A stretch of 36,913 nucleotides of DNA from JBDRKN01 sp043813955 (lineage in GTDB: Bacteria > Patescibacteriota > Patescibacteriia > Patescibacteriales > Patescibacteriaceae): the NCBI GenBank assembly GCA_043813955.1, contig JBDRKN010000034.1, positions 1 to 36,913 on the forward strand, in the 5' to 3' direction. Position numbers and translations under genes: made by a program. This document shows positions 30,077 through 36,913 of this stretch, one piece after another; positions within the stretch are counted from its first letter, which is position 1; every line of letters starts with the position of its first letter. The notes under the pieces were generated by a model. The model was not told the DNA's origin. It searched no databases and was given only the letters and a program-made list of their open reading frames with translations.

Positions 30077-30970
30077 ATGGATAATATTAAACTATTAGAG
30101 CTTTCTATTAAATATCCAGAGAATCAATTAGACAGAAATTATATGTTTGTAGAAAAGCACAAAGATTTAAAGCTTTATGTTAAAAGAACCAAGGAGATAA
30201 AAAAGACATTAATTGCTATTAATAAGATTAATCGCAACAAAAATGCTAAAAGCGTTTTAAATGATTTATATTTAGATTTACAGCAAAGTCTAAAAAATTA
30301 TGCTAACTCATCAGAATTTGCTTGTTTTATTAATGCTTGTGATACAGAAATTGATGCGCTAGCTAAAGATATTGATTTATTAAAGGATATTACAGAGCTT
30401 TATTTTAAAAAGAGAGATTTAAATGAAGTAACCCCAGAAGAATGGATCCAAGCTGTTATTGATAAAGGTTCATCTAGAAAAAAAGGAACAGTTGGAGAAG
30501 ATAAATTAATAAATATATTAGTAAAAAGTAATTATAAAAAAGTAGATGATATTATTAATTTAGATAAACATTCTAAAGCTGTTGCTAAATTTCCTAAAAA
30601 TAGTAAAGTAAATAAATTATTTAAAACTACTTTTGGCAAAAAGACACAGAATAAAAAATTAGATTTAATTATAAAAAAAGGCAAAAATGTTTATTTCCTT
30701 GAGGCCAAGCATCTTAAAACTTCAGGCGGCAGCCAAGATAAGCAGGTTTATGAATTAATAAATATATTACGCGATAAGCCAAAAAAGAATAATTATTTTC
30801 ATGTATCTTTCCTTGACGGCGTTTATTTTAATTTTATTTTTAATAATAATAGCAAGAAAACAAAAGATAGAAATAAATACATGTCTCAAAGAAAAGATAT
30901 TTATAAATATTTAAAGCAGAATAAGAATAATTATTTTATAAATACAGCAGGATTTAAAGAATTATTTTAA
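30077..30970 (+). CDS. Probable type II restriction endonuclease, PD-(D/E)xK fold
   Basis: A 297-residue protein. The C-terminal half fits a PD-(D/E)xK nuclease: GTVGEDKL with Glu141, Asp196 in KKLDLIIKKG, then Glu209-x-Lys211 in YFLEAKHL. The N-terminal half is helical. No family name is recognised. Partnership with the methyltransferase is inferred from the ten-base spacing and shared low GC; a solitary methyltransferase with an unrelated nuclease is less likely. Confidence 0.75.
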   Translation: MDNIKLLELSIKYPENQLDRNYMFVEKHKDLKLYVKRTKEIKKTLIAINKINRNKNAKSVLNDLYLDLQQSLKNYANSSEFACFINACDTEIDALAKDIDLLKDITELYFKKRDLNEVTPEEWIQAVIDKGSSRKKGTVGEDKLINILVKSNYKKVDDIINLDKHSKAVAKFPKNSKVNKLFKTTFGKKTQNKKLDLIIKKGKNVYFLEAKHLKTSGGSQDKQVYELINILRDKPKKNNYFHVSFLDGVYFNFIFNNNSKKTKDRNKYMSQRKDIYKYLKQNKNNYFINTAGFKELF

Positions 30971-30993
30971 ATTTTATTTATTAAAAAATTTAT

Positions 30994-32289
30994 ATGTCTA
31001 CTAGATTATTAATCAAAGATGCTGTTCAAAAACAAGGTACAGTCACTGTAGCAGGATGGGCGCGCAATATCAGGGTTCATAAGGGCGTCACCTTTATTGA
31101 CCTGCGCGATATTTCAGGCCAGATTCAGCTTGTATTTGAGGCTGGCTCTGAAGCTTCTAAGGCAATAGATGGTTTAAGCATGGAAAGTGTTGTTGAGGCT
31201 GTTGGCAAGATTCAGCCAAAGCCTGCTAAAAAAGATTCTAAAGAGCAGGAATTTGAAGTTTTGGTTGAATCAGCCAAAATATTGTCTAAAGCTGATCAGG
31301 AATTGCCTATTCCTGTGTTAACTAAAGCAGATAATGAGGCTGATATTGAGAATAGGTTTAATTACCGCTGGCTTGATTTAAGGCAGCCAGAGCATCAGCA
31401 GATTTTTAAAGTTTGGACTGAGCTTGAAAAAGGATTTAGAGAATACTGGGACAAATCTGGCTATATTCAAATTTATACCCCAACCTTTATGAATACGGCC
31501 AGCGAGTCTGGAGCAGAGGTATTTGCTGTTAAGTATTTTGACCGCCAGGCCTATTTAGCCCAGTCTCCGCAGTTTTACAAGCAAATGGCCATGGCTTCTG
31601 GCTTGGAAAAAGTCTTTGCCATAGGCCCTGTTTACAGGGCTGAAAAGTCATATACTAACAGGCATAACACTGAATTTACTGGCTGGGATTTTGAGATTTC
31701 ATATATTGAATCTGATGACGATGTTATGCAGGAATTGGAAAATATGATTATAATGGGCTTTGAGCAGGTTAAAGAAAGTTTGAACATGGATATTGATATT
31801 TTACCTCCGTTTCCCAGGATAACAATGAAGCAGGCCAAGGATCGACTGTCTTCAGCTAATCTTAAATCTGAACAAAAAGACAATCTTAGCGCTGAAGAAG
31901 AAGCAGAGCTGGGCAGGATTATGAAAAAAGAAACTGGCCATGACTTCTTTTTTCTAACTCATTATCCTTTTTCAGTAAGGCCATTCTATCATATGAAGCA
32001 GGATAATGATTCTAGTTTGACAAAGAGCTTTGATTTATTTTACAAAGGCTTGGAAATAGTTACTGGCGCGCAGAGAGAGCATCGCTATGATGTGTTAAAG
32101 AAGCAAGCTGAAGAAAAAGGAATGGAGTTAGAGCCCTTAGAAGATTATTTTAATTTTTTTAAGTTTGGATGTCCGCCTCATGGAGGAGTTGGCATTGGTC
32201 CGGCCAGGATTATTATGAAATTGCTGGATTTGCCAAATATAAGGGAAGCTGTATTATTGCCAAGGGATGTCAGGCGATTAAGGCCTTAA
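30994..32289 (+). CDS. aspS: Aspartyl-tRNA synthetase, archaeal type
   Basis: A 431-residue class II synthetase. The N-terminal OB-fold anticodon domain (VTVAGWARNIRVHKGVTFIDL) precedes the catalytic domain with ESGAEVF, QSPQFYKQ and GGVGIGPARIIM. It lacks the 100-residue GAD insertion of ordinary bacterial AspRS, so it is the archaeal/eukaryotic form. Such enzymes are commonly nondiscriminating and charge both tRNA-Asp and tRNA-Asn, which would require GatCAB; whether this one does is inference. It starts 23 bases after the restriction gene. Confidence 0.93.
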   Translation: MSTRLLIKDAVQKQGTVTVAGWARNIRVHKGVTFIDLRDISGQIQLVFEAGSEASKAIDGLSMESVVEAVGKIQPKPAKKDSKEQEFEVLVESAKILSKADQELPIPVLTKADNEADIENRFNYRWLDLRQPEHQQIFKVWTELEKGFREYWDKSGYIQIYTPTFMNTASESGAEVFAVKYFDRQAYLAQSPQFYKQMAMASGLEKVFAIGPVYRAEKSYTNRHNTEFTGWDFEISYIESDDDVMQELENMIIMGFEQVKESLNMDIDILPPFPRITMKQAKDRLSSANLKSEQKDNLSAEEEAELGRIMKKETGHDFFFLTHYPFSVRPFYHMKQDNDSSLTKSFDLFYKGLEIVTGAQREHRYDVLKKQAEEKGMELEPLEDYFNFFKFGCPPHGGVGIGPARIIMKLLDLPNIREAVLLPRDVRRLRP

Positions 32290-32315
32290 TTGTACAAAAA
32301 GTTTGAACAAGATTT

Positions 32316-33464
32316 ATGCCTAACAAAGTAATGCATAATAATTTATCTTTGCGCACCTGGATTGAAATTAACCAAGCTGATTTAAAGCATAATTATAATA
32401 TATTTAGAGAGCTAATTAATCCAGATTGCAAATTAATGGCTGTGACCAAATCTAATGCTTATGGCCACAGCCTTGTTGATTACTCTAAAGCAGTGCAGGA
32501 ACTGGGAGTAGACTGGATAGGAGTTGATTCTTTAGTAGAAGCGATTAAACTGCGCGATAACAACATTGTGTGTCCTATTCTTGTTTTAGGCTATACCTTT
32601 CCAGACATGATTGATCGCGCTATTGAAAATAATATTAGCTTGATTTTTTCTTCCTGGCCAAGCTTGGAAGCTTTAGCAGAACAGAATAATATCAACGGCT
32701 TAAAGATTCATTTAAAGTTTGACACAGGCATGTCGCGCCAAGGTTTTTTTATTAATGAGGTTGACAGAGTATTGGATTTTGTTCAAAAAAAACTTTCTCA
32801 AGCAGAATTAGAAGGAGTTTGCACGCATTTTGCCGGAGCCAAGAATCCAGCTTTTCCAGAATTTACCAAAAAACAGTTTGAAAATTTTAAAAAAGTTTTA
32901 GATGTATTTGAGCAGAAAGGATTAAAAATTTTGCGCCATGCTGCCGCTACTTCAGGAACTATTGTTTTTCCCGAGTCTCATCTTGATATGGTTCGTATTG
33001 CTATTGGTCTTTTCGGCCTTTGGCCGTCCAAAGAAGTTAAATATGCTTTTTCAGACAAAACTGATCTTAGGCCGATTTTAACATGGAAGACAGTGATAGG
33101 AGAAGTAAAGACCTTGCCGGCCGGAAGCAAGGTAGGCTATGACATGACTGAAGAGGTCCAGCATGAGACCAAGATAGCTGTTTTGCCTGTTGGATATTGG
33201 CATGGCTATGACCGCAGCCTTTCCAGTCTTGCCAGGGTTGTAATAAAGGGAAAGAGGGCAAGAGTATTAGGAAGAGTATCTATGGATATGATTATAGTGG
33301 ATATTAGCAACATTCCTGACATAGAAATTGGAGATGAAGTCATTTTAATAGGCTGTGATAATAATACTTGTTTTACCGCAGATGAAATGGCTGATATTGC
33401 AGATACTTCTAATTATGAAATAGTTACCAGGCTTAATCCTTTGATTAAGAGAGTGTACATTTAA
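32316..33464 (+). CDS. alr: Alanine racemase
   Basis: A 382-residue PLP enzyme making D-alanine for peptidoglycan. The PLP lysine is Lys45 in AVTKSNAYGHS, and the second catalytic base is Tyr in KVGYDMTEE. The TIM barrel and C-terminal beta domain (RARVLGRVSMDMIIVDIS) are complete. It follows aspS by 26 bases and is probably co-transcribed. Confidence 0.95.
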   Translation: MPNKVMHNNLSLRTWIEINQADLKHNYNIFRELINPDCKLMAVTKSNAYGHSLVDYSKAVQELGVDWIGVDSLVEAIKLRDNNIVCPILVLGYTFPDMIDRAIENNISLIFSSWPSLEALAEQNNINGLKIHLKFDTGMSRQGFFINEVDRVLDFVQKKLSQAELEGVCTHFAGAKNPAFPEFTKKQFENFKKVLDVFEQKGLKILRHAAATSGTIVFPESHLDMVRIAIGLFGLWPSKEVKYAFSDKTDLRPILTWKTVIGEVKTLPAGSKVGYDMTEEVQHETKIAVLPVGYWHGYDRSLSSLARVVIKGKRARVLGRVSMDMIIVDISNIPDIEIGDEVILIGCDNNTCFTADEMADIADTSNYEIVTRLNPLIKRVYI

Positions 33465-33488
33465 CTTTTCATTCAACTATGCTACAAT
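33460..33488 (+). promoter_or_regulatory. Promoter of the DUF1566 repeat protein
   Basis: TGC-TACAAT at 33480-33488 is an extended -10; the -35 (TTTAAC at 33460-33465, spacer 17) is weak and overlaps the alr stop. Transcription would start near 33495. Confidence 0.5.
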
Positions 33489-33497
33489 ACAACCACA

Positions 33498-33512
33498 ATG
33501 AGCAAAGCTCAT
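33498..33512 (+). promoter_or_regulatory. Leader hairpin
   Basis: ATGAGC-AAA-GCTCAT is a perfect 6-bp stem with a 3-nt loop at the predicted 5' end of the DUF1566 transcript. It may protect the mRNA end or be an operator. No T-run follows. Confidence 0.4.
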
Positions 33513-33537
33513 AATTATTAATATAATAAAAAATAAT

Positions 33538-35478
33538 ATGAAAACCAATAAAACACTAATTAATATTCTAAAGCTCTGTATTGTTATACTAATAGTATCA
33601 ATAATAACTAATATCATAGTAAGAGCAGGTACTCTAACCCCCTCAGCCTCTCCAGCAGCAACCAGCTATACCCTTACAGACATATATACCAGATTAACAA
33701 CAAATGCCACAGTTACAGAGGCAAACCATGTTTTCACGCCCTCTGCATCTCCAGCAGCCTCATTATACACACTAACCCAGATATATGACTCAATACCTAC
33801 TATTACAGCAGCTAATGTATTTAATGGCGTAGAATATCTAGGAATCACAGGAACATTAGATTTAGCCTGCAATGACCCGACATTTAATGGAACGCTCAAC
33901 CTTATCCCCACAGCCTACGACGGAGCAGGAGACGGTTCTAACAGATGGTGCATTACTGATACAGGAGACGCTGTAGCAGGAGAAATGCTATCTGGAAAAA
34001 TAGCATGGGTAGATGGTATAGCAATAACCGGCTCTCTTGCCACCCAAACTCTGTCTGATCTCAATGATACTGTAACAGCAGGAAACTACGCAGCTACCAC
34101 ATTATCATCAGTAGATCTTGATTTAACATCATCCAATATATTATCAGGCAAAACAATATTTGGAATAGCAGGCAATTCTAATGTAGTTAATACCTCTACA
34201 GGAACAGCAATAGCAGGAGATCTGTTTAATAGCAAAATAGCATGGGTAGACGGCTCATCTGTTGCAGGAACATTAGATCTAGCCTGCAATGACCCTACAT
34301 TTAATGGAACACTCAACAAAGTAGCAACAGCATACGACGGAGCAGGAGACGGAACTAATAGATGGTGCATGAGTGATTCTGGAACTGTTGCGGTTGGTGA
34401 AATGAAAACAGGAGAAGTAGCATGGGTAGACGGCGTAGCTATCACTGGCACAGGAACGCAAACCTTGTCCAATTCCAGTGAATCAGTATCCGCTGGTTAT
34501 TATGAAACTACCACATTATCAACAGTAGATGCTGATTTAGCCACAGCTAATATATTATCTGGCAAAACAATATTTGGAATAGCAGGAGATTCTAATGTAG
34601 TTAATACCTCTACAGGAGACGCAATAGCAGGAGATCTGTTTAATAGCAAAATAGCATGGGTAGACGGCTCATCTGTTGCAGGAACATTAGATCTAGCCTG
34701 CAATGACCCTACATTTAATGGAACACTCAACAAAGTAGCAACAGCATACGATGGAGCAGGAGACGGAACTAACAGATGGTGCATGAGTGATTCTGGAACT
34801 GTTGCGGTTGGTGAAATGAAAACAGGAGAAGTAGCATGGGTAGACGGAGTAGCTATCACTGGCACAGGAACGCAAACCTTGTCCAATTCCAGTGAATCAG
34901 TATCCGCTGGTTATTATGAAACTACCACATTATCAACAGTAGATGCTGATTTGACTGCTGCTAATATTTCTAGCGGTATTACTATCTTTGGCGTTGCTGG
35001 CTCAGCTAGCGGCGCGGCTTTTCAAACTGGGCAGACCACTTCATATAGAACAGGTGATGATGCTTCCAATGACGGAACAGCCAAGAGCTATACTGATCCT
35101 GGCTGTGGTACAGGCACTGTATTGGATAATATTTCAGGTTTATGCTGGCAATATGATGACCAGGCAACTAAAACATGGAATGATGCCATTGATTATTGTT
35201 ATGGTTTAGATTTGGGCGGTCATACTGATTGGCGGTTGCCTACAGTAGTTGAAAGTCTTACTATGCTTGATTATGAATGCGCCGCAACTGGCGGCTCTTG
35301 CGCTTATAGTTATCGAAATAGCGCCTTAGACTGGGCTACTGCAGGCGATAATGGCTTCCTTTGGACTTCTACTACTCCCACCGCCAATACTCCCCACGCT
35401 TACGCCCTCTACGCGGACGGCGGCCTCGTCACCACCTATGCTAAGACTAGTAGTATTGGCGTGAGGTGCGTTCGTTAG
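33538..35478 (+). CDS. Secreted repeat protein with a C-terminal DUF1566 (C-type-lectin-like) domain
   Basis: A 646-residue exported protein. An N-terminal hydrophobic signal or anchor (about 9-28) is followed by two copies of a TPSASPAA-x-x-YTLT-x-IY motif. Three tandem units of 138-139 residues (from residue 105 on) each start GTLDLACNDPTFNGTL. The C-terminal DUF1566 domain starts around residue 500 (NISGLCWQ, WNDAIDYCYGLDLGG, DWRLPTVVES, IGVRCVR). Repeats 2 and 3 are almost identical in DNA. The last 35 codons show an abrupt change to C-ending codons and may be a variable repeat of a diversity-generating retroelement. A role in surface binding is inferred from the fold. Confidence 0.85.
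   Translation: MKTNKTLINILKLCIVILIVSIITNIIVRAGTLTPSASPAATSYTLTDIYTRLTTNATVTEANHVFTPSASPAASLYTLTQIYDSIPTITAANVFNGVEYLGITGTLDLACNDPTFNGTLNLIPTAYDGAGDGSNRWCITDTGDAVAGEMLSGKIAWVDGIAITGSLATQTLSDLNDTVTAGNYAATTLSSVDLDLTSSNILSGKTIFGIAGNSNVVNTSTGTAIAGDLFNSKIAWVDGSSVAGTLDLACNDPTFNGTLNKVATAYDGAGDGTNRWCMSDSGTVAVGEMKTGEVAWVDGVAITGTGTQTLSNSSESVSAGYYETTTLSTVDADLATANILSGKTIFGIAGDSNVVNTSTGDAIAGDLFNSKIAWVDGSSVAGTLDLACNDPTFNGTLNKVATAYDGAGDGTNRWCMSDSGTVAVGEMKTGEVAWVDGVAITGTGTQTLSNSSESVSAGYYETTTLSTVDADLTAANISSGITIFGVAGSASGAAFQTGQTTSYRTGDDASNDGTAKSYTDPGCGTGTVLDNISGLCWQYDDQATKTWNDAIDYCYGLDLGGHTDWRLPTVVESLTMLDYECAATGGSCAYSYRNSALDWATAGDNGFLWTSTTPTANTPHAYALYADGGLVTTYAKTSSIGVRCVR
33850..35015 (+). repeat. Three tandem coding repeats of about 414 bp
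   Basis: Units begin at 33850, 34267 and 34681; the third is cut off where the DUF1566 domain begins. Units 2 and 3 are nearly identical in DNA over about 390 bp (roughly 34150-34538 against 34564-34952), whereas unit 1 has diverged. This fits a recent in-frame duplication. Confidence 0.92.
35377..35478 (+). other. Candidate DGR variable repeat at the end of the DUF1566 gene
   Basis: In 35377-35436, 16 of 20 codons end in C (ccc, acc, gcc, cac, tac, gac, ggc, ctc, gtc and so on), while the rest of this gene and its neighbours prefer A or T. Adenine-directed mutation of AAC/AAT codons in a template would leave this N-N-C pattern. The segment covers the ligand-facing end of a C-type-lectin-like domain and ends at the stop. 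No template repeat or reverse transcriptase is visible in the window. Confidence 0.55.
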
Positions 35479-35485
35479 GCAATGA

Positions 35486-35516
35486 ACCCCGTTAGAAGCG
35501 ATGCTTCTAACGGGGT
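35486..35516 (+). other. Perfect 14-bp hairpin downstream of the DUF1566 stop
   Basis: ACCCCGTTAGAAGC (35486-35499), a GAT loop and GCTTCTAACGGGGT (35503-35516). It lies eight bases after the stop codon. No T-tract follows on the plus strand, so it is a poor intrinsic terminator. A hairpin at this place is what DGRs need next to the IMH site; an alternative is an mRNA 3'-end stabiliser. Confidence 0.75.
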
Positions 35517-35554
35517 GAATATATAATTTGGTCATTTGGTTATTTTTCAAAGCT

Positions 35555-35599
35555 TATTTTGCTATTATCTAAATTTTGAGATATAATTCTATTAGAGAG
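35555..35599 (+). promoter_or_regulatory. 45-bp promoter element, copy 2
   Basis: TTGCTA (35559-35564), a 17-bp spacer and a perfect TATAAT (35582-35587). About 39 of 45 positions match 5053-5097. It precedes the broken NYN gene. Confidence 0.6.
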
Positions 35600-35669
35600 T
35601 TAGACAATGATAGCTTTCGCATTTCCAATTATAAGAGAAAATTATTGCTAATTTGAAGAATTTTGGTGT

Positions 35670-35995
35670 ATGAAGAAGAAAGAGAATAATTTCGCGTTTA
35701 TAGACGGCCAAAATTTCAATCTTGGTATCAAAAGTTTAGGATGGAAATTAAATTTTGCTCGTTTTAGGAAATATTTTGCGGAGAAATACTCGGTAACCAC
35801 AGCATATTACTTTATTGGTTATATGCCAGGTAACCAACCGCTTTATTCTAAACTACAAATTTGTTGAAAAAAGAGGCAAAAGAAAAAATTATATTTATGG
35901 ATAATTTACGAAAGAAGCTTGAATATAAATAAAAAAGCACTGCCGAGGGACAGAACCCATGGAAGTACCTTCTCTTGTGGATAATAAAAGTATAA
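35670..35995 (+). pseudogene. NYN-domain (LabA/DUF88-like) gene, deleted and interrupted
   Basis: The first 58 or so codons (MKKKENNFAFIDGQNFNLGI, then YYFIGYMPGNQPLYSKLQ) are the start of a NYN RNase-like protein with the catalytic aspartate of FIDGQN. The frame stops at 35865-35867. A different frame from 35861 then gives the end of the same kind of protein (LLKKEAKEKIIFMDNLRKK), with a nonsense TAA at 35930-35932 and the coding pattern resuming after it (KSTAEGQNPWKYL) to 35995. The middle, about 100 codons in intact relatives by my recollection, is deleted. Confidence 0.8.
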
Positions 35996-36033
35996 CTCAG
36001 GTAATTATAAAAAGTCAATAGTTGTCCACAAGA
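35973..36033. other. Inverted pair of DnaA-box-like sequences
   Basis: TGTGGATAA (35976-35984) is the complement of the consensus DnaA box TTATCCACA, and TTGTCCACA (36022-36030) matches it with one change. The two lie within a 9-bp inverted repeat, TCTTGTGGA (35973-35981) and TCCACAAGA (36025-36033), separated by 43 bp of AT-rich DNA. Confidence 0.4.
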
Positions 36034-36066
36034 ATAAAACGATAGGGCAAAAACAAATAAAAAAGG

Positions 36067-36078
36067 TATAATTATAAT
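36067..36078 (+). promoter_or_regulatory. Double -10 box before the W-repeat surface protein
   Basis: Two TATAAT hexamers in tandem (36067-36072, 36073-36078) end three bases before the ATG at 36082. No clear -35 is seen at 17 bp. If used, the transcript would be leaderless or nearly so. Confidence 0.4.
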
Positions 36079-36081
36079 ATT

Positions 36082-36913
36082 ATGAAGCTATCTAATTTTT
36101 TTATCATTTCACTGGCCATTACCAGTCTTTTTGTTTTAATTAATTCCGCCTCAGCCTCTATTACAGACGGAACTATTAATTCAAGCAACAAGCATGCCTG
36201 GAGCGAGAATATAGGGTGGATAGATTTTGGCTCCAGCCAAGGCAATGTTCATGTAACAGATACGGGTTTAACAGGATATGCCTGGAGCGAGACAACCGGC
36301 TGGATCCATTTAGCCCCGGCTACCTCAGGAGTTGTCAATGACGGCTCAGGCAATCTATCTGGACATGCCTGGACAGAAAACACAGGTTGGATAGATTTTA
36401 ATCCCACAGGAGGAGGGGTGACTATTGATTCTAGCGGAGATTTCTCAGGATACGCGTGGGGAGAGAATATAGGGTGGATAGTATTTAATTGTTCTACAAC
36501 CAGCTCCTGTTCTACTGTGGATTACAAAGTAAGCACAGATTATCTGCCTAGCCCCTCAAGAGGAGGCTCGTCTGCATCAAGCAGCTCATTTATATCTCCC
36601 GCAGCTCCAAGCATGGGCTGGAATCCGCAGGTTGTGGCGACAAGCCAGGGAACTGGAAATCTGACTCTGAACGCAGGCTCTGATGTTAAATACATAGCTA
36701 TTTCCAAGAATACTGATTTTTCTAAAATAAGTTTGCAGAAGTATGAGCCCAATAAGGCATTTTCTCTTCCGCCTGGGGATATGGTATATGTTAAGCTATA
36801 TAACCAATGGGGATATAGCACAGAACCTATTGCTGTGAAAACAGGAGAATCATCTGATTCAAATATATCAGAATACAGTCTGGTCAAGGAAAAAGGAAAA
36901 TCAGCTGTATATT
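36082..36913 (+). CDS. Secreted protein with W-x-E-N-x-G-W repeats, cut by the window end
   Basis: The open frame runs off the right edge (277 codons seen, no stop). It begins with a signal peptide (MKLSNFFIISLAITSLFVLI, then NSASAS as a likely cleavage region). Four repeats of about 30-37 residues follow, each centred on a motif such as HAWSENIGWIDF, YAWSETTGWIHL, HAWTENTGWIDF or YAWGENIGWIVF, starting near residues 37, 67, 96 and 130. A serine-rich linker (about 160-180) leads to a beta-rich region. The repeat is common in CPR surface proteins as I recall; its function is unknown. Confidence 0.85.
   Translation, partial: MKLSNFFIISLAITSLFVLINSASASITDGTINSSNKHAWSENIGWIDFGSSQGNVHVTDTGLTGYAWSETTGWIHLAPATSGVVNDGSGNLSGHAWTENTGWIDFNPTGGGVTIDSSGDFSGYAWGENIGWIVFNCSTTSSCSTVDYKVSTDYLPSPSRGGSSASSSSFISPAAPSMGWNPQVVATSQGTGNLTLNAGSDVKYIAISKNTDFSKISLQKYEPNKAFSLPPGDMVYVKLYNQWGYSTEPIAVKTGESSDSNISEYSLVKEKGKSAVY

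Noticed and set aside
34086..34886. Two nearly identical 128-codon antisense frames in the DUF1566 gene
   Set aside because: They arise because the sense strand carries a 414-bp tandem repeat; no promoter or start signal supports them.
33850..35015. Regularly spaced repeats as a CRISPR array
   Set aside because: The units are about 414 bp, in frame and coding, with no short repeat-spacer pattern and no cas genes.
35486..35516. Hairpin as an ordinary intrinsic terminator
   Set aside because: The sequence after the stem is GAATATATAA on the plus strand, not a T-run; the minus strand has only TT-CATT.
36540..36887. 115-codon minus-strand frame
   Set aside because: The plus strand has a signal peptide and Trp repeats in a frame running off the window, which explains the region better.

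Overview
The window is AT-rich and reads like the chromosome of a Candidatus Patescibacteria (CPR) bacterium, probably from the Parcubacteria side. The evidence is the S10-spc ribosomal cluster without rpmD (uL30), an archaeal-type (nondiscriminating-like) AspRS, CPR-style surface proteins (DUF1566 with TLTDIY-like repeats, and W-x-E-N-x-G-W repeats) and small-genome gene packing. TGA is used as a stop (rplO) and tryptophan is TGG, so nothing suggests the recoded glycine code of SR1/Gracilibacteria. The lineage call is inference from gene content; no search was run.

Layout. 0.1-5.0 kb: a membrane protein plus a VirD4/TraG-like ATPase, a DUF1361 membrane protein, rpmB (minus strand) and an M50 site-2 protease. 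5.1-5.5 kb: a MntA-like nucleotidyltransferase with only a stub of hepT. 5.6-8.6 kb: the str genes rpsL-rpsG-fusA. 8.7-11.8 kb: an accessory insert between fusA and tuf, with a polytopic membrane protein, an orphan AbrB-like protein, an intact mntA-hepT pair, a peptidoglycan-binding gene stub and an acidic protein. 11.8-24.1 kb: tuf-rpsJ-rplCDWB-rpsS-rplV-rpsC-rplP-rpmC-rpsQ-rplNXE-rpsNH-rplFR-rpsE-rplO-secY. 24.1-25.4 kb: a zeta-toxin-like kinase and a 56-aa ORF between two copies of the secY 3' end. 25.4-28.5 kb: an unknown gene, adk, map, ruvX and recO. 28.5-31.0 kb: a small minus-strand gene and an adenine methyltransferase plus PD-(D/E)xK protein, probably a restriction-modification pair. 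31.0-33.5 kb: aspS and alr. 33.5-36.9 kb: two secreted repeat proteins around a broken NYN-domain gene.

How it works together. The housekeeping core makes ribosomal proteins, elongation factors and SecY in one dense plus-strand block with gaps of a few bases. The places where the block is normally continuous (before rpsL, fusA/tuf, secY/adk) each hold a toxin-antitoxin-like module, intact or decayed. Starts are mostly preceded by an A/T-rich TATATG context and not by a Shine-Dalgarno sequence, and several promoters sit so close to the ATG that leaderless transcripts are likely. A recurring extended -10 box, TGC-TAWWWT, is visible upstream of many transcription units.

The most interesting signals are these: (1) the 3' end of the DUF1566 gene, where an abrupt run of C-ending codons is followed 8 bp after the stop by a perfect 14-bp hairpin without a T-tract, resembling the variable repeat of a diversity-generating retroelement; (2) the 103-bp identical secY 3' repeats bracketing the zeta module, with only synonymous differences in the flanking 42 bp; (3) the repeated SD-less and leaderless start architecture.
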